Shown piece by piece: positions 33,714-42,400 of a stretch of 64,000 nt of DNA. Source of the DNA: CAIRDP01 sp037138335 (GTDB lineage Bacteria; Bacteroidota; Bacteroidia; Bacteroidales; FEN-979); NCBI GenBank assembly GCA_037138335.1, contig JBAXIO010000008.1:62001-126000 (forward strand), written 5' to 3'. Numbering within the stretch: the first letter of the stretch is position 1; each line of letters opens with the position of its first letter. The translations under genes were made by a program, and so were the position numbers. The notes below the pieces were generated by a model. It saw nothing but the letters and a program-made list of their open reading frames with translations. It had not been told where the DNA came from and searched no databases.

Positions 33714-34231
33714 TGAAAAATTATTTCTATTTTCAGGAATTGGGAGTTATTAGTTTTTTCAATATCAGAGCATTACTAAACGATTTATAAATTTCTTCGG
33801 AGTCTTCAAATCTTCAAATATATTGATAAATTTTAATAAAAGTCAATCTGTTATGGCATGATTTTTTTTAACTACTTGATCTAGCTATAAAATAATTTAT
33901 TATTCTGTTTTTGTTAGGCCTGTTTTTTGTTAAATTATTAACAGTATTAGTTGATATGCCCCATTCTTATTACTAAAATAATCTATGCATTAAAAACACA
34001 TAGGTAAATTAATATTTATAATCATCTCTTTTAATATATTTGGATTTCATCTATTTAGATGATTTTTCCAAATGTAATTTCAGAGGAAAGTTACTAAGGG
34101 GTCACCGGACAAATTTTCGCAAACTATATCCACCTCCGGTTCAAAACGTTGATTCCTTCTATTGACAACAGCTATATCTTCAAGTAATCAACATAGGAAT
34201 TGTATGTCTTTAAGGTAGGTATTATAATCTG
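33714..34231. other. AT-rich non-coding stretch
   Basis: More than 500 bp with no supported gene. A nested inverted repeat is at 34039-34072 (outer TTTGGA / TCCAAA, inner CATCTA-TT-TAGATG). A G+C-richer island around 34,095-34,150 contains no frame I can support. The upstream promoter of the exported-protein cluster should be at its left end. Confidence 0.4.
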
Positions 34232-34370
34232 AACCCAACCGATTCAACCCCTCTCCAAGTCCTCATTCTACCGAATGAATCTGGATACTTTTGACTGTTT
34301 TAAGAGACACTTCCGAGGATAAAAACAAAAACCCACTGTTATCAAAATGTTTTACAGTGGGATATGTCTT
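34232..34370 (-). repeat. Copy A of ~140-bp direct repeat with terminator hairpin
   Basis: About 80% identical by eye to 34916-35055. Both contain CCAACCGATTCA, a small hairpin TCATTC-N4-GAATGA with different loops, GACNGTTTTNAGAGACA, and the stem CCCACTGT / ACAGTGGG. Read on the minus strand, the stem in this copy is followed by GGGTTTTTGTTTTT, a good rho-independent terminator for the 34390-34770 gene. Confidence 0.8.
34331..34360 (-). terminator. Rho-independent terminator after the GIY-YIG-like gene
   Basis: Stem CCCACTGT / ACAGTGGG with a 14-nt loop, then TTTTTGTTTTT on the minus strand. It is part of repeat copy A and comes about 30 bp after the stop of the 126-aa gene. Confidence 0.7.
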
Positions 34371-34389
34371 TTTTGATTTTCCTATACAT

Positions 34390-34770
34390 CTACTCGTGAG
34401 CCAGATAGACTAAGTAAGGTTCTATCCTATCTTTCCCTTTGAAATTTCTCTCGCTTCGGATATTTCTGTTATTAGGAAAGGGCCTGAACCTGTTAATTAA
34501 ATACCCTTCCATTTGATGGGCTTCTGATTTTGAATGACACCGATAAAGGATTCTGATAATTCTTACCTTCAAACCTCTGTGCTTCTCATAACCCTTTACT
34601 CGTGGTCGAAACCACTCTTCAGAAATATGACCGATAAGGAAGCGACCATTAGATAATAAATACTTTTCTACCTCAGCAGAACAATCACCTTTTATGGTCT
34701 CAAAACTACCTTTTATCATTGGAGAAGGCAAAACCTTGATGTGTGAATTTGATGGATTAAGATTTTTCAT
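34390..34770 (-). CDS. GIY-YIG-like nuclease, possibly degenerate
   Basis: A 126-residue protein. GRFLIGHIS (42-50) stands where the YIG part of a GIY-YIG domain would be, FRPRVKGYEKH (54-64) supplies the Arg57 and His64 of the second motif, SEAHQMEGYLINRF (82-95) gives the conserved Glu88 and PFPNNRN (98-104) the terminal Asn. The first GIY strand is poor (KYLLSNG), so activity is uncertain. It lies between two ~140-bp direct repeats next to tRNA-Lys, the typical setting for a homing-type or mobile nuclease. Confidence 0.5.
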   Translation of the reverse strand: MKNLNPSNSHIKVLPSPMIKGSFETIKGDCSAEVEKYLLSNGRFLIGHISEEWFRPRVKGYEKHRGLKVRIIRILYRCHSKSEAHQMEGYLINRFRPFPNNRNIRSERNFKGKDRIEPYLVYLAHE

Positions 34771-34915
34771 ATCTACATTTTTTTATATATAATGTAACTA
34801 TAATAACAAAGAACAAAACGAGAAACGAATAGAGGAACTATTTTGGGGATTCAAGGATTATTGTCTGATTTTCAGATTAAGAATTTTTACCCTGTGAGAT
34901 AGATATTTTCAACCG

Positions 34916-35055
34916 AATCCAACCGATTCACCATTATCTCCAATCCTCATTCAACTGAATGAAATGGAGTATTTTTGACCGTTTTCAGAGACAATTCCGA
35001 GACAATTTACAACAAACCCACTGTTATCAGAATGATTTACAGTGGGTTATGTCTT
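34916..35055 (-). repeat. Copy B of ~140-bp direct repeat, abutting tRNA-Lys
   Basis: Pairs with copy A at 34232-34370 in the same orientation. It ends 8 bp from the 3' end of tRNA-Lys, and its hairpin (35015-35044) acts as the tRNA terminator. The similarity stops at AAGACATA on the minus strand; no tRNA fragment is present next to copy A. Confidence 0.8.
35015..35044 (-). terminator. Terminator hairpin downstream of tRNA-Lys
   Basis: Minus strand CCCACTGT - loop - ACAGTGGG followed by TTTGTTGT. It is the counterpart in copy B of the terminator at 34331-34360 and follows the tRNA by about 20 nt. Confidence 0.6.
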
Positions 35056-35063
35056 GAATGGAG

Positions 35064-35136
35064 TCTCCCCGCCAGGATTCGAACCTGGGACCCATTGATT
35101 AAGAGTCAATTGCTCTACCAACTGAGCTACGGAGAG
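35064..35136 (-). tRNA. tRNA-Lys (anticodon CTT)
   Basis: A 73-nt cloverleaf on the minus strand. Acceptor CTCTCCG pairs with CGGGGAG (one G-U), the D arm is GCTCAGTTGGTAGAGC, the anticodon arm ATTGA-CTCTTAA-TCAAT gives anticodon CTT (codon AAG), and the T arm contains GGTTCGAATCC. CCA is not encoded. It marks the boundary between AT-rich accessory DNA to the left and core genes to the right. Confidence 0.95.
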
Positions 35137-35147
35137 GTTTGGGGGTG

Positions 35148-35155
35148 CAAAGATA
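35148..35155 (-). promoter_or_regulatory. Candidate -7 promoter element TATCTTTG for tRNA-Lys
   Basis: TAnnTTTG consensus on the minus strand, 11 nt upstream of the tRNA 5' end. Confidence 0.6.
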
Positions 35156-35338
35156 GAAATTTTCCAGGGAATGATAAAAGGATATTGCGAAATATTTCCA
35201 ATTGGGGGTTTTTCGTACTTTTGGTCTGTCTGAAACCCGATATCAGGCACCTTCGCATGCATAGCTATTTCAGGACAAGACGACCGAAGGATAAGCGAAG
35301 GATGACCGAAGGAAAGACGGCTTAATGACGGCAGGAAG

Positions 35339-36424
35339 ATGAACCCAAAAAAGGAATTTAAATCGGCCCTGAATGTGATGGATGGGATTGAACAACCTGA
35401 CCCTGTCAATGCTGATGCGCTCAGGAAACTTAAAGCAAAACGTCCCCAGTCTCTGAGCACCGAAGAATTTGTTCATGGCATCAGGTATGGCAACCGAACT
35501 ATCCTCAGCAAAGCGATCACCATGGTTGAGAGTTCGCTTCATTCCCATCAGCAAAAAGCCCAGGATATCATCAATGCCTGCCTCCCCTGGTCGGGGAAAT
35601 CAATTCGCATCGGCATCACAGGGGTTCCGGGAGTTGGTAAAAGCACCTTCATCGAAGCGCTTGGCATGTTTCTCACCTCCCATGATCACCAGATCGCGGT
35701 TCTTGCCATCGACCCAAGCAGCACCCGTTCCAAAGGCAGCATCCTTGGAGATAAGACAAGGATGGAAGAGCTGGCGGTCAACCCGAAAGCATATATCAGG
35801 CCTTCCCCTTCGGCCGGTTCCCTGGGCGGCGTCGCCCGTAAAACCAGGGAAACCATCATCCTCTGCGAGGCGGCTGGGTTCGACGTGATCCTGGTTGAAA
35901 CAGTTGGCGTGGGCCAGTCTGAAACGACGGTCAGGTCAATGGTTGATTTTTTCCTTTTACTCATGCTTGCGGGAGCAGGTGATGAACTCCAGGGTATCAA
36001 GCGCGGGATCATGGAAATGGCCGATGCGATCTTCATAAACAAAGCCGACGGCGATAATGTCAATAAAGCAAAAGCCGCGAGGGTGGAATACAAAAACGCC
36101 CTGCACTTATACCCCCCTGCCGAAAGCGGCTGGAACCCGGTGGTTGACCTTTGTTCCGCCCGGGCCAGGATGGGTATTGAAACTGTGTGGACTTACATAG
36201 AAAACTACAGGGAAACCACGAAAGCCAGCGGATTTTTCGAGTTTCAACGTAAAGAACAGTTCAGGCAGGTGCTTACCGAAACCATAGACCAGGCTATAAA
36301 ACGCGATTTTTACGGCCGCAAGGATATCGCCCAGGCCCTGGCGTATTATGAAAAAGAAGTCATAGCGGGTAATATCAGTCCGTATACAGCGGCGGCGATG
36401 CTGTTGGAGAAAAACAGGATGTGA
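35339..36424 (+). CDS. meaB: MeaB/ArgK-type GTPase (methylmalonyl-CoA mutase chaperone)
   Basis: A 361-residue G3E-family GTPase. Walker A GVPGVGKST (~95-103), VLAIDPSSTRSKGSILGDKTRM (~121-142), VETVGVGQSE (~185-194) and NKADGD (~233-238) match MeaB/ArgK, which loads and protects B12-dependent methylmalonyl-CoA mutase. Length is normal. The mutase genes are not in the window. It converges on the kinase gene with only 7 bp between the stop codons, so their transcripts may run into each other. The ATG at 35339 follows a short purine-rich stretch; first core gene beyond the tRNA. Confidence 0.93.
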   Translation: MNPKKEFKSALNVMDGIEQPDPVNADALRKLKAKRPQSLSTEEFVHGIRYGNRTILSKAITMVESSLHSHQQKAQDIINACLPWSGKSIRIGITGVPGVGKSTFIEALGMFLTSHDHQIAVLAIDPSSTRSKGSILGDKTRMEELAVNPKAYIRPSPSAGSLGGVARKTRETIILCEAAGFDVILVETVGVGQSETTVRSMVDFFLLLMLAGAGDELQGIKRGIMEMADAIFINKADGDNVNKAKAARVEYKNALHLYPPAESGWNPVVDLCSARARMGIETVWTYIENYRETTKASGFFEFQRKEQFRQVLTETIDQAIKRDFYGRKDIAQALAYYEKEVIAGNISPYTAAAMLLEKNRM

Positions 36425-36431
36425 CAACATT

Positions 36432-38030
36432 TCACTTCCTTATGAAAGGCGCTATCTTCCAGTACAGCTCCGAAGGATTGAACGGCTTGATGATATACCC
36501 GCTCATCCCGTAAGTATAGATCTTTTCGCGGTCTTCAATAAACGCTGAAGCTGTCAGCGCGATAATCGGCAGGTCTTTGTTCGGATTATTTTCCATTTTC
36601 CGGATCTCGAAAGTGGCATCATACCCGTTCATTTCGGGCATGTGAAGGTCCATTAAAATCAGGTCATACGTGTTACGCCTTGCCTTTTCAACCGCTATCT
36701 TCCCATTCTCTGCCACATCCACATTCACATCCCACTTCATTAAAAACTTTGAGACGATCTTCTGGTTCACCAGGTTGTCTTCAACAACCATAACCCTTAA
36801 CCCTGCCAGGCTCTGGAAGCTTGCCTTCATCAGCATATCCTCGTCGAGATGGGTCTTCTCGCTGCGGATGAATGGCATAGTCACAGAGAATATGCTCCCC
36901 AGGCCTAAATTGCTTTTCACTTCGATTTTTCCTCCCTGCATTTCAACAAGCTTCTTGGTTATCGCAAGCCCAAGCCCTGTGCCGCCGTATTTGCGGGTAG
37001 TGGATGAAGAGGCCTGGGTAAAGCTTTCGAACACGAATTGCAGCTTATCGGCGGGGATGCCAATTCCTGTATCGGATACCCTGATCACAAGATCAACGGT
37101 ATTATCTCTGATTCCAAGCAAAGAGGCTTCCACGATGACTTTTCCCTTATCTGTAAATTTAATGGCATTGCCAACCAGGTTGATCAGTATCTGCGATAAC
37201 CTCGCTGAATCGCCAATGATCACATCCGGGACATCCTGCGAAAGTATAAATTCGAGTGTGATTTCTTTCTGGGTGGCCTGGTAGTCAAAACTCTGGTGGA
37301 TGCCGTTCATGAGTTTTCTCATCTCGAATTCAATCGCTTCAAACTCTATCTTGCCGGCATCGATTTTCGAAAAGTCGAGGATATCGTTGATCAGGTGAAG
37401 CAGGTTTTCGGCCGAGAACACAAGGATCTCGATATCTTCCTGCTGGTCCTCCCTGGGATTCTCCTCTTTCAGAAGTTTTGCCGTATTAACGATGGCATTC
37501 AGAGGGGTGCGTATTTCGTGGCTCATGGTCGAAAGGAACAGCTGCTTTGCGTGAGCGGCTTCCCTTGCCTGGTCGCGGGCTACTTTCATTTCCTCTTCAG
37601 CTTCTTTTCGTTTAATCACTTCCTGTTCAAGGACTATACGTTGTTTGTAGAGATTGACAAACAAAGTGACCTTCCCTATAAAGAGGTCGGGGATTATGGG
37701 TTTGGCAATAAAATCCACAGCGCCTGTCTTAATGCCCTTGGTCCTGTAATAATTTTCATTATAGATTGCCGTGATATAAATTATCGGGAGCAGAATATTT
37801 TTTTTATCCTGGCGGATGATCTCTACGGTTTCAAAACCGTCCATTCCCGGCATCTGCACATCCATCAGGATGAGGGCGAATTCCAGCTGTTTTGTTTTTT
37901 CGATAGCCTCCAGGCCCGATTTAGCCCTTACAAGTTCAACATCCAGATCGGAAAGCAATTCTTCAATGACAATGATGTTGCTTACATTGTCATCCACGAT
38001 CAGTATTCTAGGTTTGAGGCTCATAAACAC
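36432..38030 (-). CDS. Hybrid sensor kinase, REC-HK-REC
   Basis: A 532-residue soluble kinase. An N-terminal receiver (LILMDVQMPGMDG with phospho-acceptor Asp ~57) leads to a short coiled coil, a HisKA domain with FLSTMSHEIRTPLNAI (His ~171), an HATPase_c domain (VGNAIKFTDKG, DTGIGIP, GTGLGLAI) and a second receiver at the C-terminus (LILMDLHMPEMNG). No membrane segment. It is the last gene of a four-gene operon with the giant hybrid kinase, cheR and cheB; input probably comes from those. It has no DNA-binding output domain, so signals end in phosphorelay or protein contacts. Confidence 0.92.
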   Translation of the reverse strand: MFMSLKPRILIVDDNVSNIIVIEELLSDLDVELVRAKSGLEAIEKTKQLEFALILMDVQMPGMDGFETVEIIRQDKKNILLPIIYITAIYNENYYRTKGIKTGAVDFIAKPIIPDLFIGKVTLFVNLYKQRIVLEQEVIKRKEAEEEMKVARDQAREAAHAKQLFLSTMSHEIRTPLNAIVNTAKLLKEENPREDQQEDIEILVFSAENLLHLINDILDFSKIDAGKIEFEAIEFEMRKLMNGIHQSFDYQATQKEITLEFILSQDVPDVIIGDSARLSQILINLVGNAIKFTDKGKVIVEASLLGIRDNTVDLVIRVSDTGIGIPADKLQFVFESFTQASSSTTRKYGGTGLGLAITKKLVEMQGGKIEVKSNLGLGSIFSVTMPFIRSEKTHLDEDMLMKASFQSLAGLRVMVVEDNLVNQKIVSKFLMKWDVNVDVAENGKIAVEKARRNTYDLILMDLHMPEMNGYDATFEIRKMENNPNKDLPIIALTASAFIEDREKIYTYGMSGYIIKPFNPSELYWKIAPFIRK

Positions 38031-38049
38031 AATAATTAAGGCATTCCAA

Positions 38050-38619
38050 TTATAAACTATTCAGAAGCGCAGAAATTTCCTCAAGCGGCAGAATATAATC
38101 CACGGTGCAGGCCTGGATCGCAGCTTTGGGCATAGAGTCAACTTCGGCCGTATCGGGGTCCTGTACGATAGCCAGTCCGCCCATCTCCTTGATCCGTTTC
38201 AACCCGTGGCTGCCGTCATTATTTGCCCCGGTCAGGATAATCCCGATAAGGTGTTCCCTGTAGGCTTCAGCTGCCGTTTCAAATAACACATCTATCGACG
38301 GCCTTGCATAATTCACCCTTTCGTCGACCGTGAGGGTGAAAGTCTGGTCGGGCTCAACCAGGAGATGGTAATTCGGCGGAGCCACGTAGGCGTAGCCCGG
38401 CTGGGGCTGTTCCTTTTCATCTGCTTCCTTCACCTTCAGGCGCTTCAGGTCGTTGAGGATATGGATGAGGTAATTTTCCGAATCAGGGCTTATATGCTGC
38501 ACAATGATCACAGGAAATTTAAAATCCCTGTTCAGGTTCCGCAACAAGGTTTTCAGGGCATTCAAACCACCTGCCGAAGACCCCACAACAACTGCATTAT
38601 ATTTCCTGGCAGGCGTCAT
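38050..38619 (-). CDS. cheB: CheB-type protein-glutamate methylesterase (no receiver)
   Basis: A 189-residue stand-alone CheB catalytic domain. The triad is visible: Ser15 in VVGSSAGGLN, His42 in IVQHISPD and Asp135 in GANNDGSHGL. The N-terminal receiver of classical CheB is missing, as in CheB proteins tied to hybrid kinases. The ATG overlaps the cheR stop by 4 bp. Substrate is probably a methylated Glu of the kinase neighbours or of a receptor elsewhere; no methyl-accepting chemotaxis protein is in the window. Confidence 0.92.
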   Translation of the reverse strand: MTPARKYNAVVVGSSAGGLNALKTLLRNLNRDFKFPVIIVQHISPDSENYLIHILNDLKRLKVKEADEKEQPQPGYAYVAPPNYHLLVEPDQTFTLTVDERVNYARPSIDVLFETAAEAYREHLIGIILTGANNDGSHGLKRIKEMGGLAIVQDPDTAEVDSMPKAAIQACTVDYILPLEEISALLNSL

Positions 38620-39461
38620 ACCTTGTACTTTTTAATGTAAATCCTCTCACCGGTCACCAGACCATCAAAGTTATCGAAATATCCCGAGAACTGCAGGTTT
38701 TCTTTCGATCCGAGGCATAACACCCCTCCCCCGGTAAGGGAATCGGCAAAGAGCCCGATCACCTTATCCTGCAGCTGTCGGTCAAAATAAATGAGCACGT
38801 TGCGGCAAACCACCATATGGACCTCGGCAAACACCGAATCGGTAACCAGGTTATGGGTGGCAAACACTATGTTTTTCTTGAAGGAATCCAGCAGTTTGGC
38901 CGATTCGTAATTCGCGGTATAGTAATCAGAAAACGAAGCCTTGCCTCCGGCCCTCTGGTAGTTCAGGGTGAAGTCCTTCATCCTGTTTATAGGATAGATC
39001 CCTTCTTTCGCCTGTTTGATGATGACCGGGTTGAAATCGGTCGCATAGATCTGGGTCCTGTTATAAAGGCCCTCTTCCTTCAGGAGAATGGCCATGGAAT
39101 ACACCTCCTCGCCGCTGGAACAGCCTGCATGCCAGATCTTGATGAAAGGATAGGTCTTCAGAACAGGGACGACATGCTCACGCACTGCCTTGTAAAACGA
39201 GGGATCCCTGAACATTTCCGTCACGTTGATGGAAAGGTCCATCAGCAGTTGGTCAACGAATTTATGATTCACCAGCGACTCATGGATCATCTGGGAGATG
39301 GAGCTCATGCCTGAAAGATGGAAACGGTTGAGCATCCTGCGTTTGATATGGGCCTGGGAATAGTTGCGGAAGTCATAGCCGTACTTATCATAGATCGCCT
39401 GGATCAGTAACCTGATCTCGATATCCTGGTTTTCAAGCTGTTCTTCCTGCGACTTCTTCAT
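38616..39461 (-). CDS. cheR: CheR-type protein-glutamate methyltransferase
   Basis: A 281-residue CheR. The N-terminal helical domain (FRNYSQAHIKRRMLNRF) and the SAM-binding part (IWHAGCSSGEEVYSMAILL, ~109-127; VVCRNVLIYFD near the C-terminus) are intact. It follows the giant kinase by 3 bp and overlaps cheB by 4 bp. CheB and CheR in this arrangement with hybrid kinases form an adaptation module used outside classical chemotaxis. Confidence 0.93.
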   Translation of the reverse strand: MKKSQEEQLENQDIEIRLLIQAIYDKYGYDFRNYSQAHIKRRMLNRFHLSGMSSISQMIHESLVNHKFVDQLLMDLSINVTEMFRDPSFYKAVREHVVPVLKTYPFIKIWHAGCSSGEEVYSMAILLKEEGLYNRTQIYATDFNPVIIKQAKEGIYPINRMKDFTLNYQRAGGKASFSDYYTANYESAKLLDSFKKNIVFATHNLVTDSVFAEVHMVVCRNVLIYFDRQLQDKVIGLFADSLTGGGVLCLGSKENLQFSGYFDNFDGLVTGERIYIKKYKV

Positions 39462-39464
39462 AGC

Positions 39465-42400
39465 TTACTTATACAGCCAAACTCTTAACAAAGATAGCAG
39501 CTTTTGGCTGTCGACCGGTTTTGCGAGGTAATCATTCGCCCCGGCTTCAATACAATGGTCCCTGTCTTCCTTCATTGCCTTAGCCGTAAGCGCTATGATT
39601 GGGAGGTCTTCATATTTCTTCATCTTCCGTATCAGCCCGATTGCTTCGTAGCCGTCCATCTCAGGCATCATGATATCCATCAGCACCAGGTTTACCCCGG
39701 GATTGGCCATGAGTTTTTCGATCCCTTCACGGCCATTCCCGGCCGGGATAACATTCAGCCCCCTTTCCTCAAGAACGGCAGTAATGGCAAAAACATTCCT
39801 GGAATCGTCGTCGACAAGCAGTATGGTACGGTCATGAAACACATCCTCCTGGCTGTAGAGCATCCTGATCATCTCCTGCTTTTCCTGGGGCAGGTTGGCT
39901 TCTATCCTGTGAAGGAAAAGCGATGTCTCGGCCAGCAGGCGTTCGGGTGAACGTACGCCTTTGATGATGATGCTGTCGGCATATTTTTGCAGCCTCTCTT
40001 CCTCTTCCTTGCTTAACTCAGTGCCTGTATAAATAATGATGGGAAGATGGGCAAGCCTGGAGTTGGAACGAATTTTTTCGATCAGGTCATATCCGCTCAT
40101 ATCCTTCAGCCCCAGGTCAAGTATAAGGCAATCGAAATTTTCCTTTTCAAGCAAAGAAAATGCCTCCTTCCCGGTATCCACCGCCGTTGTTGTCACATCC
40201 CCATTCCCGATCAGGCTGATAATGCTCTTTTGAATGATAAGGTCATCGTCGACCACGAGCAACTTCTTCATGGGTTTTGAGATGACATCCTCAATACGCC
40301 CGAAGGCTTCCCTCAGCTTATCTATGCTGACGGGTTTCGTAAGATAACCAATCGCCCCCATCTGAAGGGCTTCCCTCGATTTATCCATAGCCGAGATAAA
40401 GTGGACCGGGATATGCCTTGTTTTTGCATCCTGGTGGAGCCTTTCCATGACTTCCCACCCGTCAATTCCCGGAAGCCCTATATCCAGCACAATAGCGCTG
40501 GGCACATGCAGGTCGGCAAGGTACAATCCGCTCTCCCCGTCGCGGGCGACAAGGCATTTATAGCCTTTCTCTTCCGCAAGGTCGAAAAGGATCTGTGAAA
40601 AAGCCGGGTCGTCTTCGATGATCAGCAATACCTTATCCCCTTTTTGCAGGTTGTCCCTGTGGTCGTGCTGGGGGTTTTCATTGGCCAACGCCCTCGGCTG
40701 GCGATGTTTCGGTTCAGCCGGGACCCTGGCTGCGGGCGGCTGTACAGGTTCCTGAACAGCTACTTTGCTGCGGTTTTCTTCATATTTCTCAGGAAGGATG
40801 AGGATGAATACCGAGCCTTTTCCTTCTTCGCTTTTAAGGCGGATGTCGCCTCCCATAACCTGGGCAAAGGAACGTGAGATGGTAAGCCCGAGGCCTGTGC
40901 CGCCGAACCGCCTGCTGGTGGTTCCGTCGGCCTGCTGGAAGGCTTCAAAAATAATATTCAGCTTGTCCTTCGGTATCCCGATCCCTGTGTCGGTTACAGT
41001 GAACATCAATGAAGATTCCAATTTAAGTGATGTACCGCTGAGTTCAAACATGTCGGCCGGCCTCCTTACTTCCAGGGCTATGGTCCCTTTCTCGGTAAAT
41101 TTCAGCGCATTGGAAAGCAGGTTCTTCAATATCTGCTGCAGCCTCTGGTTATCCACGAAAATATTCGAAGGCACTTTCCCGTCAATATTCAGGTTGAAGC
41201 CCAAGCCTTTCTTTTCCACCATAGGTTTGAAAAACATATCCATCTGGTTCAGGATCTCTTTCAGGTCGATGGTCTCGGGATGGAGCTCAATACGGCCTGC
41301 TTCAATCTTGCTGAGGTCGAGGATCTCGTTGATAAGATCAAGCAGGTCGCTGCCCGAGCTGTTGATGGTGCTGGCATATTCAATCTGCTTATCGGTAAGG
41401 TTCTGCCGCTTATTTTCAGAAAGCAGCTGCGAAAGCACAATGATGCTGTTCAGGGGGGTCCGCAGTTCATGCGACATATTCGCCAGGAACTCCGATTTGT
41501 ATTTGCTGGCAAATTCAAGATCTTTGGCCTTTTCCTCGATCTCGTTCCTTGCTTTGGTAAGTTCAGTATTTTTAATGCGGATGTCATCTCTTTGCTGCTC
41601 CAGCGTTTTGGTGCGTTCCTGGAGCTCTTCGTTGATCACCCTCAATTCCTCCTGCTGGGCCTGCAGGGCTTCTTCGGAACTCCTGAGCGCTTTGGTCTGT
41701 TCTTCGAGCTCTTCATTGGTCTGCCGTAGTTCTTCCTGCTGTACCTGCAAACGTTCGGTCTGCTGCTGGGTCTGGTCGAGGAGTTGTTTGACCTTGACCC
41801 TGGCGGTGGAAGTATTCAGGGAAATAGAAACCGGTTCAAGGATCTGTTCCACGAATTTTTTCTGGAGTGAAGTGAAGGCTTCCAGTTTGCCAACCTGCAC
41901 CACCCCTATTATTTTGTTTTCGAACACCAGCGGGGCAATGATGAAGTGGGCGGGTATTTTTTCATCCACTCCATAATTCAGGCTGGCTGCGTTTTCCTGC
42001 ACATCCCTGAACAGGATAATTTCTTTTTCCAGGGCCGCCTGTCCGACCAGCCCTTCACCCGGCTTCAGCCTGCTGAAATTGCCTTTGCGGTCATGGAATG
42101 CATAGGTGGCAGTAAGGATCAGATCATCCTGCTCATCCGCCAGGTAGAACAAACCAAGCTGTCCTTCAAGGTATCCCACGAGGAACTTGATCAGTTCGTG
42201 TGTGACATCATGGATGGACTTGTCGCCGCTGAGTTTCATGCTCAGTTCGGCCATCCCCGATTTCAGCCAGTCCTGCTGCCCCATCTCAACTGAATTTTCC
42301 CGCAGGGTCCTGGTCATCTGCTGAAGGGCCTTGCCAAGGCTGTCTTTTTCACCCCTCGGCTGCATTTCGTCAGAATAATCCCCGTTTGAGATCAGGGTGG

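Noticed and set aside
17878..34136. 13-bp match TATATCCACCTCC at ~17,878 and ~34,124 as a possible att pair
   Set aside because: It contains the complement of a Shine-Dalgarno-like GGAGG and has no extended similarity; chance is likely.
1..35063. Conjugation genes (Tra/Mob) that would make the element an ICE
   Set aside because: No relaxase, coupling protein or Tra-like product is present in the visible part; the element type remains open.
34975..35460. Open frames across tRNA-Lys on both strands (116 and 137 aa)
   Set aside because: They read through the tRNA and the terminator repeat and are shadows.
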